Positions 45,610-54,528 of a stretch of 64,000 nucleotides of DNA are shown piece by piece. Within the stretch, counting starts at the first letter, position 1, and the number at the start of each line of letters is the position of its first letter. The stretch lies in the NCBI RefSeq assembly GCF_029395355.1, contig NZ_CP113913.1, positions 1,612,001-1,676,000 of the forward strand, written 5' to 3'. The translations under genes and the position numbers were made by a program. The notes beneath the pieces were generated by a model. The model worked only from the letters and a program-made list of their open reading frames with translations, was not told the DNA's origin and did no database searches. This DNA comes from Bifidobacterium sp. ESL0800. GTDB taxonomy: Bacteria > Actinomycetota > Actinomycetes > Actinomycetales > Bifidobacteriaceae.

Positions 45610-47781
45610 TTACATCATTTCTATCTTCATCGATACACATCTCGAGGAGCAATCAAGTTCTTCGCTCGCCTGCATGTCGAGAATCGGCATCCTTTCAGCA
45701 TTCCAGTGTACACGGCGCACCTGCGCGTCGCGACCACCGTATTGCCCGTCAGCATACTCGGCGGCGTGGAAGACATACAACGGATTGCCGTCCTCGTCAC
45801 TCGACCACATGCCGTGACCAGTTCCCAGTTGCCATTCATCGTTGTATATGCTGGACTTCTGCAACGGGTAATCCAGCTTGGTCCACGTTCGCGGATCCAG
45901 CAGATCGGCGTCCTTGCCGGCCGGAGCGGTGGCCAGACCGGTGGTGTAGTCGATGCCGACCAGGGAGCCGGAATAAATAAGGAACAGTGTCCCATCGTGC
46001 TCGATGACGTTGGGGCCTTCGGCGATGGCATTGTCCCAGGCGAATTCCGGGAACACGATCTGTCGCGGCGAACTGGTCAGATGCGCCGGTCGCTCAGGAT
46101 CGAACGTGGCGATCCAGACGCTGCCGATCTGCTGCCAGGCGTAGTACCAATGCCCGGAATCGGTGAACACCGTCATGTCGAGGCTGATGCGCTGCACCGG
46201 ATTCAACGCCTCGCCCTTCGGGCCGTAAATCGGCTCGGGAGCATCCCAGTTGGCAGGTTCGCGCGGGTCGAGATCGCGGCCGTCGGCATCTTGACGTAGC
46301 TGCATGATGTGGCAGCAGCCCGTCCACATATCGGGCTTGCCCGCACGGTCGTTGGGCGTACCGTCGGGATTGTGCTCCGGGCCGTCGAAACACGGCATAA
46401 AGAGAATCGAGAGCCGGCCGCCGATGATGTGCAGTTCCGGTGCCCAGAAGCAGCCTGTCATCACCCGCCCCTCGCTGTTGCGGTCACCACACTTCAAAAG
46501 GTCGATCTCACGGCTCCGCCCACCGGCCGCGTCCGAGAGCTCGGCGATGGTGTGCCCCACACGCAGGGGCATGTGGGTGCGGCCATTATTCGGGTCGATG
46601 CAATTGCCGCCGGTGTCGTCGGTGGCGATGAAGAGGAACAGCCGTTCTCCGTTGAAATCGTAGGCGAATACCGACGGATCGGCGCGTTCACGGGCGAACG
46701 GCACCGGATAGGTCTCCTGACGCACGATACCGTCGATGCTCACCACATCGCCGGCCTTGAAGTTTCCGGCGAGCACGTTGCGCCTGAAATCCTCAAGCTG
46801 CGCCTCGTCCCAATCGACGTTGCGACAAACGCAAGAACCGTCGGAATAAAGCAGATCGACGGTCTCGTGCCCGAAACGTTGAAGCGCGGCGTCGACGGCA
46901 GAAGCGGAAGCGGAGAGCGCAAACGTCAGCGCAGGACTAGCGACGCCGGTGTTGTAGACGCGTCCGAAGCGGTTGAGCAGGGCGATGGCGTCGTTTTCAT
47001 CGATGTCAATGACATTGCCGGGCACGCAGTCCGGGATATCGGCCGACCCGACCTGTTCATTGCGCCAGTCAGCCATTTCGCAACCGCTGTCGTCGCGTTC
47101 CGCGCCAGCGCACGCGTTGCCGTCAGCTGCGGTTTCGTCCATCGCGACCACGCCGTCAAACGCTTCCAGCAGATTGTCGACATGCGCCGTACGCAACGCA
47201 CCGGCATCATTGTGCCAGGAAATCATGTATCCCCCGGTTTCGGCGAGTGCCGTCACCTGCGGGCGGTGCACGCCCTCGTCGGTATCCAACGTCACCATGC
47301 CCAGCTGCTCATAGCTCAACAAGTCCGGACTCCGGGCCAGCAGGAACGCACAACGTTCGGACCCGTCGGCTTTGCCGCCGCGGGCCGTACGGGTGGCCGC
47401 GATGCCGTAGCCCATGTCCGGCCAGCGGAACAGATACGGGTCTTTGAGGCTTTTGAGGGTGATATCGACGTCCGGCATCAGCGCGTCAAGTCCCACAGCA
47501 CCACTGGGCGCGTAACCGGAAGGCCCGTCCTCCTCGCGCAAATGGCGTGAGGCGGTTGCCGCGCCTCTCGCCTGTCGCGGCACACCCACGCGCGGCACGC
47601 CTGCGGCAAAGAATATGCCATAGTTGCCGTTGAGCGCCTCCCACCTGCCCGTCGCCGGCGAGCGCAGCGCCAGATGCATGCTCAACGCGATGTCGGCATT
47701 GTTGGCATGTTCACGGTCGGTGGGTTTCCTTGTATAGCACAGCAAGGAATACTCCTGCATACATTCCTGATGTTTTTCCAT
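45610..47781 (-). CDS. Two-domain GH43-family enzyme
   Basis: This 723-residue cytoplasmic protein appears to hold two propeller-like parts. The N-terminal part has KDPYLFRWPDMGYGIAATR and looks like a partial GH43-type blade set. The C-terminal part (about residues 390-690) carries the full triad: ADPSVFAYDF, ISLDMTVFTD and AEGPNVIEHDG, with FWAPELHI and TGHGMW. The insert between them (about 215-345) has no clear family. No signal peptide is seen. The ATG at 47781 or, with a better ribosome site, the ATG at 47760 could start it. It is divergent from a GH43 lipoprotein, sharing a control region. The substrate is probably an arabinan side chain. Confidence 0.7.
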   Translation of the reverse strand: MEKHQECMQEYSLLCYTRKPTDREHANNADIALSMHLALRSPATGRWEALNGNYGIFFAAGVPRVGVPRQARGAATASRHLREEDGPSGYAPSGAVGLDALMPDVDITLKSLKDPYLFRWPDMGYGIAATRTARGGKADGSERCAFLLARSPDLLSYEQLGMVTLDTDEGVHRPQVTALAETGGYMISWHNDAGALRTAHVDNLLEAFDGVVAMDETAADGNACAGAERDDSGCEMADWRNEQVGSADIPDCVPGNVIDIDENDAIALLNRFGRVYNTGVASPALTFALSASASAVDAALQRFGHETVDLLYSDGSCVCRNVDWDEAQLEDFRRNVLAGNFKAGDVVSIDGIVRQETYPVPFARERADPSVFAYDFNGERLFLFIATDDTGGNCIDPNNGRTHMPLRVGHTIAELSDAAGGRSREIDLLKCGDRNSEGRVMTGCFWAPELHIIGGRLSILFMPCFDGPEHNPDGTPNDRAGKPDMWTGCCHIMQLRQDADGRDLDPREPANWDAPEPIYGPKGEALNPVQRISLDMTVFTDSGHWYYAWQQIGSVWIATFDPERPAHLTSSPRQIVFPEFAWDNAIAEGPNVIEHDGTLFLIYSGSLVGIDYTTGLATAPAGKDADLLDPRTWTKLDYPLQKSSIYNDEWQLGTGHGMWSSDEDGNPLYVFHAAEYADGQYGGRDAQVRRVHWNAERMPILDMQASEELDCSSRCVSMKIEMM

Positions 47782-47810
47782 CTTCGACGCCCTGTCTCCG
47801 CATTCGGCTT

Positions 47811-47851
47811 TACAACGATGTACAATATTTATAAAATATTACATCGTTATA
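47811..47851. promoter_or_regulatory. LacI-type operators between divergent GH43 genes
   Basis: TACAACGATGTA (47811-47822) and TACATCGTTATA (47840-47851) flank the middle of the 112-bp spacer between the two divergent GH43 genes, so one repressor could switch both. Confidence 0.65.
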
Positions 47852-47893
47852 GAAACGCAACGCCGCAATTTCCGGAAAGAAGCGAGGCAAATC

Positions 47894-49477
47894 ATGGCAA
47901 TGACGACACTGCGACGCACGTTGGCTGCAACGTTGGCGGCGTTGACCCTCATCGGCACGCTCGCGGGATGCGCGGGCAACTCCGCCGGCGACGCCTCCAA
48001 CGGCACCGCCCAAACCGGGGAAACCCGCAATTCGGCGGGCAAGCACATCAGCCGAGTCTCGGTGCACGACCCGTCCGTCGTCAAGGCGAACGGCAAGTAT
48101 TACGTCTTTGGCTCCCACCGCGCGTGGGCGAAAAGCGATGACCTCGTCAACTGGCATTATTTCAAGAACAACCTCAGCACCGACTACGAAACGATTTTCG
48201 ACGATATCTGGAAGGCGTGGCCCAAGCAGTCCTCGAATCCCGACGTCAAAGGCAACATGTGGGCGCCGGACGTGGTGTGGAACCCGACGATGAAGAAATG
48301 GTGCATGTACCTCTCCCTGAACGGGGCCAACTACCAGTCGGTCATCGTCCTGCTCACCGCCGACGACATCGAGGGCGACTGGACCTACGTCGGCCCGGTG
48401 GTCTACTCCGGCTTCAACGACGCCGACAAGGACAAGACCGACGTGCCGAAGGTACTCGGCGAGAACGCCGACCTCGGCCGCTACCTCTCCGCCGACGACA
48501 CCGAGATCAACGCCATCGACCCCAGCGTCAAGGCCGACGACAACGGCGATATGTGGATGACCTTCGGCTCGTGGTTCGGCGGCATGTGGATGCTGAAGCT
48601 CGACGGCAAAACCGGCCTGCGCGACTACACGAAGACCTACGAAACGGTCACCGACAAGTCCGACGGCTATTACGGCGTCAAGCTCGGCGGCGGCTACGGC
48701 AACTCCGGTGAGGGATCCTACCTGCTCAACACCAACGGCTGGTGGTACCTCTTCACCTCCTACGGCCACCTCGAGCAGACCGGCGGCTACCAGATCCGCA
48801 TGTTCCGCTCGAAGTCCATCACCGGCCCGTACATCGATGAAAACGGCAACCCCGCCGTCTCGACCAGCGCCGACGCCAACAACTGGGAAGGCGACACCGG
48901 CGTGCGCCTGATGGCCTCGAACCAGTGGAGCGGCACCGACAACGGCGACATCGAGGTCTCGCAAGGCCACAATTCCGCGCTCGTCGACAGCGACGGCACC
49001 GTCTATCTCATCTATCACACCCGCTTCTCCGACCGCGGCGAGGTCCACGAGATCCGCACCCGGCAACTGCTGCCGACCGCCGACGGCTGGCTCACCGCAG
49101 CGCCTTACGAATACACCGGCACTAAGGCGAAGGCCAAGGGCTATAAGACCAGCGAGCTGGCCGGCACCTACGAATTCGCGATGCAGAACCCGAACACCTA
49201 TTTCAAAGGGCCGAAGAAGCTCGGCGACAAGACCAGCACCGACTACAAAGGCGTCAACAAAGGCACCGACATCACGCTCACCGCGAGCGGCAAGGTGACC
49301 GGGGAGCGCAAAGGCACCTGGAAAACCAAGGCGGGCAGCAACGAGCTGGAGATCACACTCGACGGCATCACCTACGTCGGCGCGTTCGACAGGCTGCCGC
49401 GAGACAAGGACGGCAAGCCCGTCATGACGTTCTCGGCGCTCGGCGACAACATCTGCGTCTGGGGCTCGAAGAAGTAG
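47894..49477 (+). CDS. GH43 extracellular lipoprotein (endo-arabinanase-like)
   Basis: This 527-residue protein has a lipoprotein signal peptide with Cys26 in LAGC, then a five-bladed GH43 propeller with base Asp59 in VSVHDPSVV, the second Asp in NAIDPSV and acid Glu in GNSGEGSYLL, followed by a C-terminal beta-rich domain of the kind found after endo-arabinanase-like propellers (about 405-527). It should cut arabinan outside the cell, supplying oligosaccharides to the CUT1 importers. It shares the operator-bearing spacer with the upstream divergent GH43 gene. A paralog without signal peptide follows. Confidence 0.88.
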   Translation: MAMTTLRRTLAATLAALTLIGTLAGCAGNSAGDASNGTAQTGETRNSAGKHISRVSVHDPSVVKANGKYYVFGSHRAWAKSDDLVNWHYFKNNLSTDYETIFDDIWKAWPKQSSNPDVKGNMWAPDVVWNPTMKKWCMYLSLNGANYQSVIVLLTADDIEGDWTYVGPVVYSGFNDADKDKTDVPKVLGENADLGRYLSADDTEINAIDPSVKADDNGDMWMTFGSWFGGMWMLKLDGKTGLRDYTKTYETVTDKSDGYYGVKLGGGYGNSGEGSYLLNTNGWWYLFTSYGHLEQTGGYQIRMFRSKSITGPYIDENGNPAVSTSADANNWEGDTGVRLMASNQWSGTDNGDIEVSQGHNSALVDSDGTVYLIYHTRFSDRGEVHEIRTRQLLPTADGWLTAAPYEYTGTKAKAKGYKTSELAGTYEFAMQNPNTYFKGPKKLGDKTSTDYKGVNKGTDITLTASGKVTGERKGTWKTKAGSNELEITLDGITYVGAFDRLPRDKDGKPVMTFSALGDNICVWGSKK

Positions 49478-49489
49478 CTATTGAGCCCG

Positions 49490-49566
49490 ATGCTTCAGGT
49501 CGGCGGGTATGAAACAGGAACGCAGAATCGTCAGCGTTCGCTGGCATACCTGCCGACCTGAAGCAT
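49490..49566 (+). terminator. Long stem-loop between two GH43 genes
   Basis: Arms 49490-49511 and 49545-49566 pair over 22 positions with a single G-U mismatch around a 33-nt loop, followed a few bases later by TTTTT. It separates tandem GH43 genes on the same strand, so it may be a partial terminator that lowers the second gene's expression. Confidence 0.7.
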
Positions 49567-49591
49567 AGAGAGATTTTTCAAGGAGGTATGT

Positions 49592-51298
49592 ATGGCCATT
49601 TCAACGATTACCACACGGCGGCTGCCGGTCCGCATCCCGCGCACGCCCGAAGGTTTTTACGAATTTTCGCTGCCCGCCGGACACGTGCCGATCCACGACC
49701 CCGCCATCGCCGAAGAAAACGGGGTCTACTATATTTTCGGCACGCACCGACGCTTCGCCCGCAGCACCGATCTGGTCAACTGGGAACCGCTGAACAACAA
49801 TCTCACCGACGATTTCGAGACACTGCTCGGGCCTATCTGGAAGCAGTGGCCACAGGTGGGCTTGAACGGATCGCCGCTTTCCGGCAATACCTGGGCTCCG
49901 GACGTCATCTTCAACCCGACAATGGGCAAGTGGTGCATGTATCTCTCCGTCAACGGCGAGAACTACCAGTCGGTCATCGTGCTTCTGACCGCCGATCATC
50001 TCGAAGACGACTGGCAATACGTGGGCCCGGTGATTTACTCCGGGTTCAAACCCGAAAACGTCAGAAAAACCGACGTGCCGCGGGTGCTCGGCAAAGAAGC
50101 GACCGGGCCGCTCGCCCGCTACCAATCCCTCAAGGACTCGCATATCAACGCCATCGACGCGGCGCCGGTGACCGACGAACGCGGCGACATGTGGATGAGC
50201 TTCGGCTCGTGGTTCGGCGGCCTGTGGATGATCCGGCTCGATCCGGAAACCGGTTTGCGCGACTACGAGACCACCTACCCGCTCGTCAAAGACGCGAGCG
50301 ACCCCTATTACGGCATCAAAATCGGGGGCGGATACGGCAATTCCGGCGAGGGCTCGTATTTCCTGCATGCCAACGGCTGGTGGTATCTCATGCTCTCCTA
50401 CGGGGGCTTGGGACGCACCGGCGGCTACCAAATCCGCGTCTTCCGTTCGCGCGAGCTGACCGGTCCCTACGTCGACCAGGCCGGCAACCCCGCGGTCTCA
50501 CACGGCGAAATCGCCGACAATTGGACCGGCAAAACCGGCGTGCGGCTGCTCGCCTCGGTGGCCTGGAACGGAGGATCCGCCAAGTCTCCATCGGCAAACC
50601 CCGCGAAGGCGGCACCGGAAGGCAAAGCCATACTCCCCGATTGGGGTGGCGTGGAAATCTCGCAGGGCCACAACTCCGCGTTGGCGCGCGAGGACGGGCG
50701 AATGTTCATGGTCTACCACACCCGTTTCATCGGCCGTGACGACAACGACTACGAGACCCGGGTACGCGAGCTCTACACCACCGCTGACGGCTGGCTGGTC
50801 GCCGCACCTTACGAATATCAAGGATCGCTCGGCATCGCGCCGCACACACCCGCCGAAATCGCGGATATCTCCGGTGATTATGAGCTTGTCTGCCTGCGTC
50901 AAGACACGTATTTCGACGGTACGCGCAACGCCGATGGCCGCTGGCACGGCGTCAATACCCCCGTACATATCCGGCTTCGGCCAGATGGACGTGTCAGCGC
51001 GACTAATCTGCAAACGTTGATATCGGCAGGTTTGATTGACGACGATGTATCCGTAGCTTCGGCGGACGGTACCGTAACCTGCGGCCTGTGGCGGCTTTCG
51101 GGCGACGGACACGCGCTCGATGCTCGCGACGAAACCGAAACCGGCGAGATCTGTGGCAACGGCTCGATGCGCATCACACTCGGCACGCTCACCTACACCG
51201 GCGTTTTCGTCACGCTGCCCCGGGAATCCGACGGCAAGCCGGCCATGACCTTCTCCGCGGTCGGCAACAACCTCTGCATCTGGGGCGCACGGTGCTGA
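49592..51298 (+). CDS. Cytoplasmic GH43 endo-arabinanase-like enzyme
   Basis: This 568-residue paralog of the preceding lipoprotein has no signal peptide, so it works inside the cell. The triad is Asp36 in VPIHDPAIA, an Asp in NAIDAAPV and Glu in NSGEGSYFL. A segment of about 30 residues rich in Ala, Pro and Ser (near 325-350) and a longer C-terminal domain distinguish it from the extracellular copy. The ATG at 49592 follows AAGGAGG. It probably finishes oligomers imported after external cleavage. Confidence 0.86.
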   Translation: MAISTITTRRLPVRIPRTPEGFYEFSLPAGHVPIHDPAIAEENGVYYIFGTHRRFARSTDLVNWEPLNNNLTDDFETLLGPIWKQWPQVGLNGSPLSGNTWAPDVIFNPTMGKWCMYLSVNGENYQSVIVLLTADHLEDDWQYVGPVIYSGFKPENVRKTDVPRVLGKEATGPLARYQSLKDSHINAIDAAPVTDERGDMWMSFGSWFGGLWMIRLDPETGLRDYETTYPLVKDASDPYYGIKIGGGYGNSGEGSYFLHANGWWYLMLSYGGLGRTGGYQIRVFRSRELTGPYVDQAGNPAVSHGEIADNWTGKTGVRLLASVAWNGGSAKSPSANPAKAAPEGKAILPDWGGVEISQGHNSALAREDGRMFMVYHTRFIGRDDNDYETRVRELYTTADGWLVAAPYEYQGSLGIAPHTPAEIADISGDYELVCLRQDTYFDGTRNADGRWHGVNTPVHIRLRPDGRVSATNLQTLISAGLIDDDVSVASADGTVTCGLWRLSGDGHALDARDETETGEICGNGSMRITLGTLTYTGVFVTLPRESDGKPAMTFSAVGNNLCIWGARC

Positions 51299-51731
51299 GC
51301 GACAGCTCATACGCGAAGGCCGGTAGCCGTTGAATGATGAAATCAGCACCACCGTTCAACGGCTACCGGCCTTTCCTTCCTTCGTCACCCGGCTCTGGTA
51401 GTCGAGCCGTAGCCGGCAAGCGACTTGTCACTGTTCATCACCGTTGCAACCAAATTCCACGTGTATTTCACCGATAGATTTCCAACGTTATAAATTTTCG
51501 ACATCGCCCAAGATACGGCCCCTCTTCTCTTGTCTTTCATCTGCTTTACGCCCATGGATGCCACGAGCTCAGCTTGTCAACGTGGTGCGCCCTCATACCA
51601 CTCAAATTGACAAATCGTACCGGAATTATCTAAAATAATACTTTGTATTTACAGCTGAAGTAATCAATAGATGGCGTGCAGGACGATGCTATCCACGCGC
51701 AGCGTAGGCGTGATTTGACGAAGGAGCACAT
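51299..51731. other. Terminator-bearing spacer after the GH43 pair
   Basis: The 433-bp region holds a strong terminator at 51316-51373 and otherwise only an AT-rich promoter-like stretch at 51590-51660 (TACTTTGTATTTACA) before the small secreted protein. No gene was seen. Confidence 0.45.
51316..51373 (+). terminator. Terminator after the GH43 pair
   Basis: Perfect 19-bp arms (51316-51334 and 51355-51373) around a 20-nt loop, starting 18 bp after the stop and followed by TCCTTCCTTCG. This is the strongest terminator in the window. Confidence 0.85.
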
Positions 51732-52208
51732 ACGAAAACAAGACGGAAGGCAGCCATCGCCGGCATTCTTATCGCTGTCATGCTCATGGTTGCGCCGAGC
51801 TCGGCCAATGCCATGGAGGCGGGCTCGCTGCCAGCGGTATCAGATCAAAGCCTCTCGGCAACAACGCCGTCATACAACAATCCGTCCGCAACGCAAGTCG
51901 GGCAGAATAAACCCGATCCCAATATCGGCAAGCCGCAAACCCACAGCAAAGACTGCGAACCCGATTCACAATCCGGCGATGGCAACACCAACGGCAACAA
52001 TGACGGCAATGGCGGCGGCAATGTCATCGCAACGGCCGACCGCCCCCGATGCGCCGTACACGGCGGCCTGCTCACCCCTGCGTCCCAAGCACACCATTCC
52101 GTAATACCTTATGTTCTTCTGCTGCTTGCGGCCGGCATAACCATAGACTTGATCCGTCGTCATTTCAAGGCGGATTCACAGGCCAGCCCGCATCACTCGG
52201 ACAGGTAA
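51732..52208 (+). CDS. Small secreted, membrane-anchored protein with apparent ACG start
   Basis: The translation from 51732 gives a textbook signal peptide (KTRRKAAIAGILIAVMLMVA, then PSSANA), an Asn/Gly/Ser-rich middle, one cysteine pair region (CEPDSQ and RCAVHG), a C-terminal helix (PYVLLLLAAGITIDL) and a short basic tail, about 158 residues. The codon at the expected start is ACG, 5 bp after AAGGAG; no ATG, GTG or TTG lies in frame between the preceding stop and the signal peptide. The first ATG (51780) would remove the signal. Either ACG initiates or the start codon is mutated. Function unknown. Confidence 0.55.
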   Translation, partial: TKTRRKAAIAGILIAVMLMVAPSSANAMEAGSLPAVSDQSLSATTPSYNNPSATQVGQNKPDPNIGKPQTHSKDCEPDSQSGDGNTNGNNDGNGGGNVIATADRPRCAVHGGLLTPASQAHHSVIPYVLLLLAAGITIDLIRRHFKADSQASPHHSDR

Positions 52209-52256
52209 GCCGACCGAGGCAAAGATTCCTCTTCTGTACCCTTTTGGACTTGGGAC

Positions 52257-53222
52257 CTATTTGAGTTTCAGCGTAGCGGCATAGACGGCCTTTCGATTGG
52301 AAAGAGATCCGTCGGAAAGCGGATGCTCTTTGACCACTTCGGCGATCGCGTCCTTGATGCGTTCGTCGGTTTTGGCGGCACGCTCGAGGGCCAACGCGGC
52401 CAGATCATCGACGCTCAGCACGGCCGCCGCGGCCTCCCCCGCCTTCAGCGCCTCGTCCTCGCTCGCCCCAGCGATGACCAGGACGATCTCACCGCGCGGC
52501 GGATCGTCGACAACCGACTGGTGGATCTCGGCGATAGTACCGCGGCGAATCTGCTCATAGTCCTTGGTCAGCTCGCGGCACAGCGCCATCGGGCGGTCCG
52601 GCCCGAACATCTCCAGCAGGTCGTCCATCGTCTCGGCGATGCGGTGCAGGGTCTCGTAAAAGACGATCGTGCGGCGCTCGGCCGCCAGCGAGCGGAAACG
52701 GTTCATGCGCTCGCCTCGCTTGCGCGGCACGAAGCCCTCGTAGCAGAAGCGGTCGGTCGGCAGGCCGGAAAGCGCGAGCGCGTCGAGCACGGCGGAGGGG
52801 CCGGGCGCGCAGGTCACCGGCAGGTCGCGCTCGATGGCGCGGCGCACGATGGCCACGCCCGGGTCGTTGACGGTGGGCATGCCCGCATCCGAAACCACCA
52901 GCACGGTCGCCCCGCGCTCCACCTCGTCTAAGAGGCCGTCGGCCTTGGCCCGCTCGTTGTGGTCGTGGTTGGCGACGACGCGGCCGCCGACGCGCACGCC
53001 GAGGCGGTTGGCCAAGTCGTAGAGACGGCGTGTGTCCTCCGCCGCGACGATGTCGGCCCGCTCGATCAGCGCCTTGAGACGGCCCGAGGCATCGCCCACG
53101 TTGCCGATCGGCGTGGCCGCCAGCACGACGGTGCCGCGCGGTATCTCAATCATCACGCCATCTTGCGTCGCGTCGCGTTCGCCGGTTGCCTGTTCCGCAG
53201 ATTCCATATCGCTCGATTCCAT
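52257..53222 (-). CDS. rsmI: 16S rRNA (cytidine(1402)-2'-O)-methyltransferase
   Basis: This 321-residue SAM-dependent methyltransferase modifies the ribose of C1402 in the 16S decoding centre. Family motifs are visible: VLAATPIGNVGDASGR at about 32-47, AAEDTRRL near 59, VVSDAGMPTVNDPG near 108, then APGPSAVLDAL and FVPRKRGER. The length exceeds a typical 280-290 residues because of an extra 25 or so N-terminal residues; a start at the internal MIEIPRG (53153) is possible. It appears monocistronic. Confidence 0.92.
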   Translation of the reverse strand: MESSDMESAEQATGERDATQDGVMIEIPRGTVVLAATPIGNVGDASGRLKALIERADIVAAEDTRRLYDLANRLGVRVGGRVVANHDHNERAKADGLLDEVERGATVLVVSDAGMPTVNDPGVAIVRRAIERDLPVTCAPGPSAVLDALALSGLPTDRFCYEGFVPRKRGERMNRFRSLAAERRTIVFYETLHRIAETMDDLLEMFGPDRPMALCRELTKDYEQIRRGTIAEIHQSVVDDPPRGEIVLVIAGASEDEALKAGEAAAAVLSVDDLAALALERAAKTDERIKDAIAEVVKEHPLSDGSLSNRKAVYAATLKLK

Positions 53223-53376
53223 ACCTCAAGTATCCATCACCATGGTGACGCGATACGACTTCCGCCATCAAACGCCGTCCCGCAAGCTTCTTAGAATTCT
53301 GAGTGGGGTTCGGCACCGCGCATACGTTATTGAGATACCAGCGTACGCGGCGCCGGGCACGGAAGAAGGGACATTT

Positions 53377-54201
53377 ATGCAGTACGTTACCAAAACCATC
53401 AAAGGCATTGACGGGAGCGTCGCCACACTCACCGGCTATATCATCGACAATTCCAAGGAAATCGATCCCGATCGTCGCCGCCCGGCCGTGCTCATTTTCC
53501 CCGGCGGAGGATTCAACAAGGTGACCGACCGCGAAGCCGAACCCATCGCGATGATGGCACTTGACGCCGGCGTACAGGCATTCGTGCTGCGCTACTCCAT
53601 CGCGCCTTCGCAGTACCCGGTGCAGATGCTTGAGGGTGCCGAAGCCATGAAGATGATCCGTGCCAACGCCGAAGAGTGGCATGTCGACCCCGAGGCCGTC
53701 ACCGTCATCGGCTTCTCCTGCGGCGGCCAGCTCGCCGCGTCGATGGCCACGACCACCGGCGACGATGTGATGCGCGAAAACGGCTATGATCCCGACGAGG
53801 TGCGCGCCAACGGCCTGGCGCTGGGTTACCCGGTCCTGACGGCCGGCAAGTACCGCCACGAAGGCACCATAACCAAGCTCTTGGGCGACAAGAAGAGCGA
53901 CCAGGCGATGCTCGACGAGATCTCCTGCGAGAAGCACGTCGACGCAAAGACCGCGCCGACCTTCATCTGGCAGACCGTCACCGACGCGGTGGTGCCGGTG
54001 CAGAACTCGCTGCTCTTCATCAACGCCTGCGTCGAAGCGGGAGTATCCGTCGAAGCGCATATCTTCCCACAGGGCCCGCACAGCCTGGCTCTCGCCACCG
54101 CCGAGACGGCCGCAGCCGGCAATGACGCGCAAATCGAACCGAGCGCCCAAGTCTGGCCAAGCCTCTGGGCCGCCTGGGTCGAGCGCAATTTCATGAATTA
54201 A
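53377..54201 (+). CDS. Alpha/beta-hydrolase (esterase-like)
   Basis: This 274-residue cytoplasmic hydrolase has the nucleophile elbow VIGFSCGGQLA with Ser around 111, an oxyanion loop in FPGGGFNKV, and a C-terminal HIFPQGPHSLA supplying the His. Such proteins act as carboxylesterases or acetyl-xylan/acetylarabinan esterases. The ATG at 53377 follows GAAGAAGGGAC; a reading from 53032 adds unrelated sequence antisense to rsmI. Near the pentosan loci it may remove acetyl groups from imported sugars, which is inference. Confidence 0.82.
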   Translation: MQYVTKTIKGIDGSVATLTGYIIDNSKEIDPDRRRPAVLIFPGGGFNKVTDREAEPIAMMALDAGVQAFVLRYSIAPSQYPVQMLEGAEAMKMIRANAEEWHVDPEAVTVIGFSCGGQLAASMATTTGDDVMRENGYDPDEVRANGLALGYPVLTAGKYRHEGTITKLLGDKKSDQAMLDEISCEKHVDAKTAPTFIWQTVTDAVVPVQNSLLFINACVEAGVSVEAHIFPQGPHSLALATAETAAAGNDAQIEPSAQVWPSLWAAWVERNFMN

Positions 54202-54219
54202 AAAGTAGGCTTTTGCTTA

Positions 54220-54262
54220 AAAAGAACCGGTCGCTGGATTTCGTTTGGCAACCGGTTCTTTT
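54220..54262 (+). terminator. Terminator after the esterase gene
   Basis: Arms AAAAGAACCGGT (54220-54231) and ACCGGTTCTTTT (54251-54262) pair over 12 bp and end in a T-run, 18 bp after the stop. Confidence 0.8.
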
Positions 54263-54437
54263 CAATACGCGCCAGTTTTATACAATCCGTTCCTTACCGA
54301 ACCGCCAGAGCCGCCTTGATTGTCAACAAAATTCCAGGCAGCCAATAGCGTATGCCCAAAGAGTCTATTCATCACAGAAATTCCCAGCCGTTCCTGTGGC
54401 TACGGCCGCCCGCAGCCTTCCGAAGTCAATCGTCGAT

Positions 54438-54482
54438 ACGGATTTGGCCGGTCACCCATTGAAAGCGACCGGCCAAATCCGT
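54438..54482 (-). terminator. Stem-loop downstream of xylA
   Basis: Perfect 16-bp arms (54438-54453 and 54467-54482) lie about 45 bp past the xylA stop, between two convergent genes. A T-tract is weak on both strands. Confidence 0.65.
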
Positions 54483-54528
54483 TGAGAGAGGAATATGAAA
54501 TGATGAAACGAGCCTGCTGCTGCCAGTC

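Noticed and set aside
53032..53376. Extended N-terminus of the esterase gene
   Set aside because: The extra 115 codons lie antisense to rsmI and its promoter; the ATG at 53377 has a proper ribosome site.
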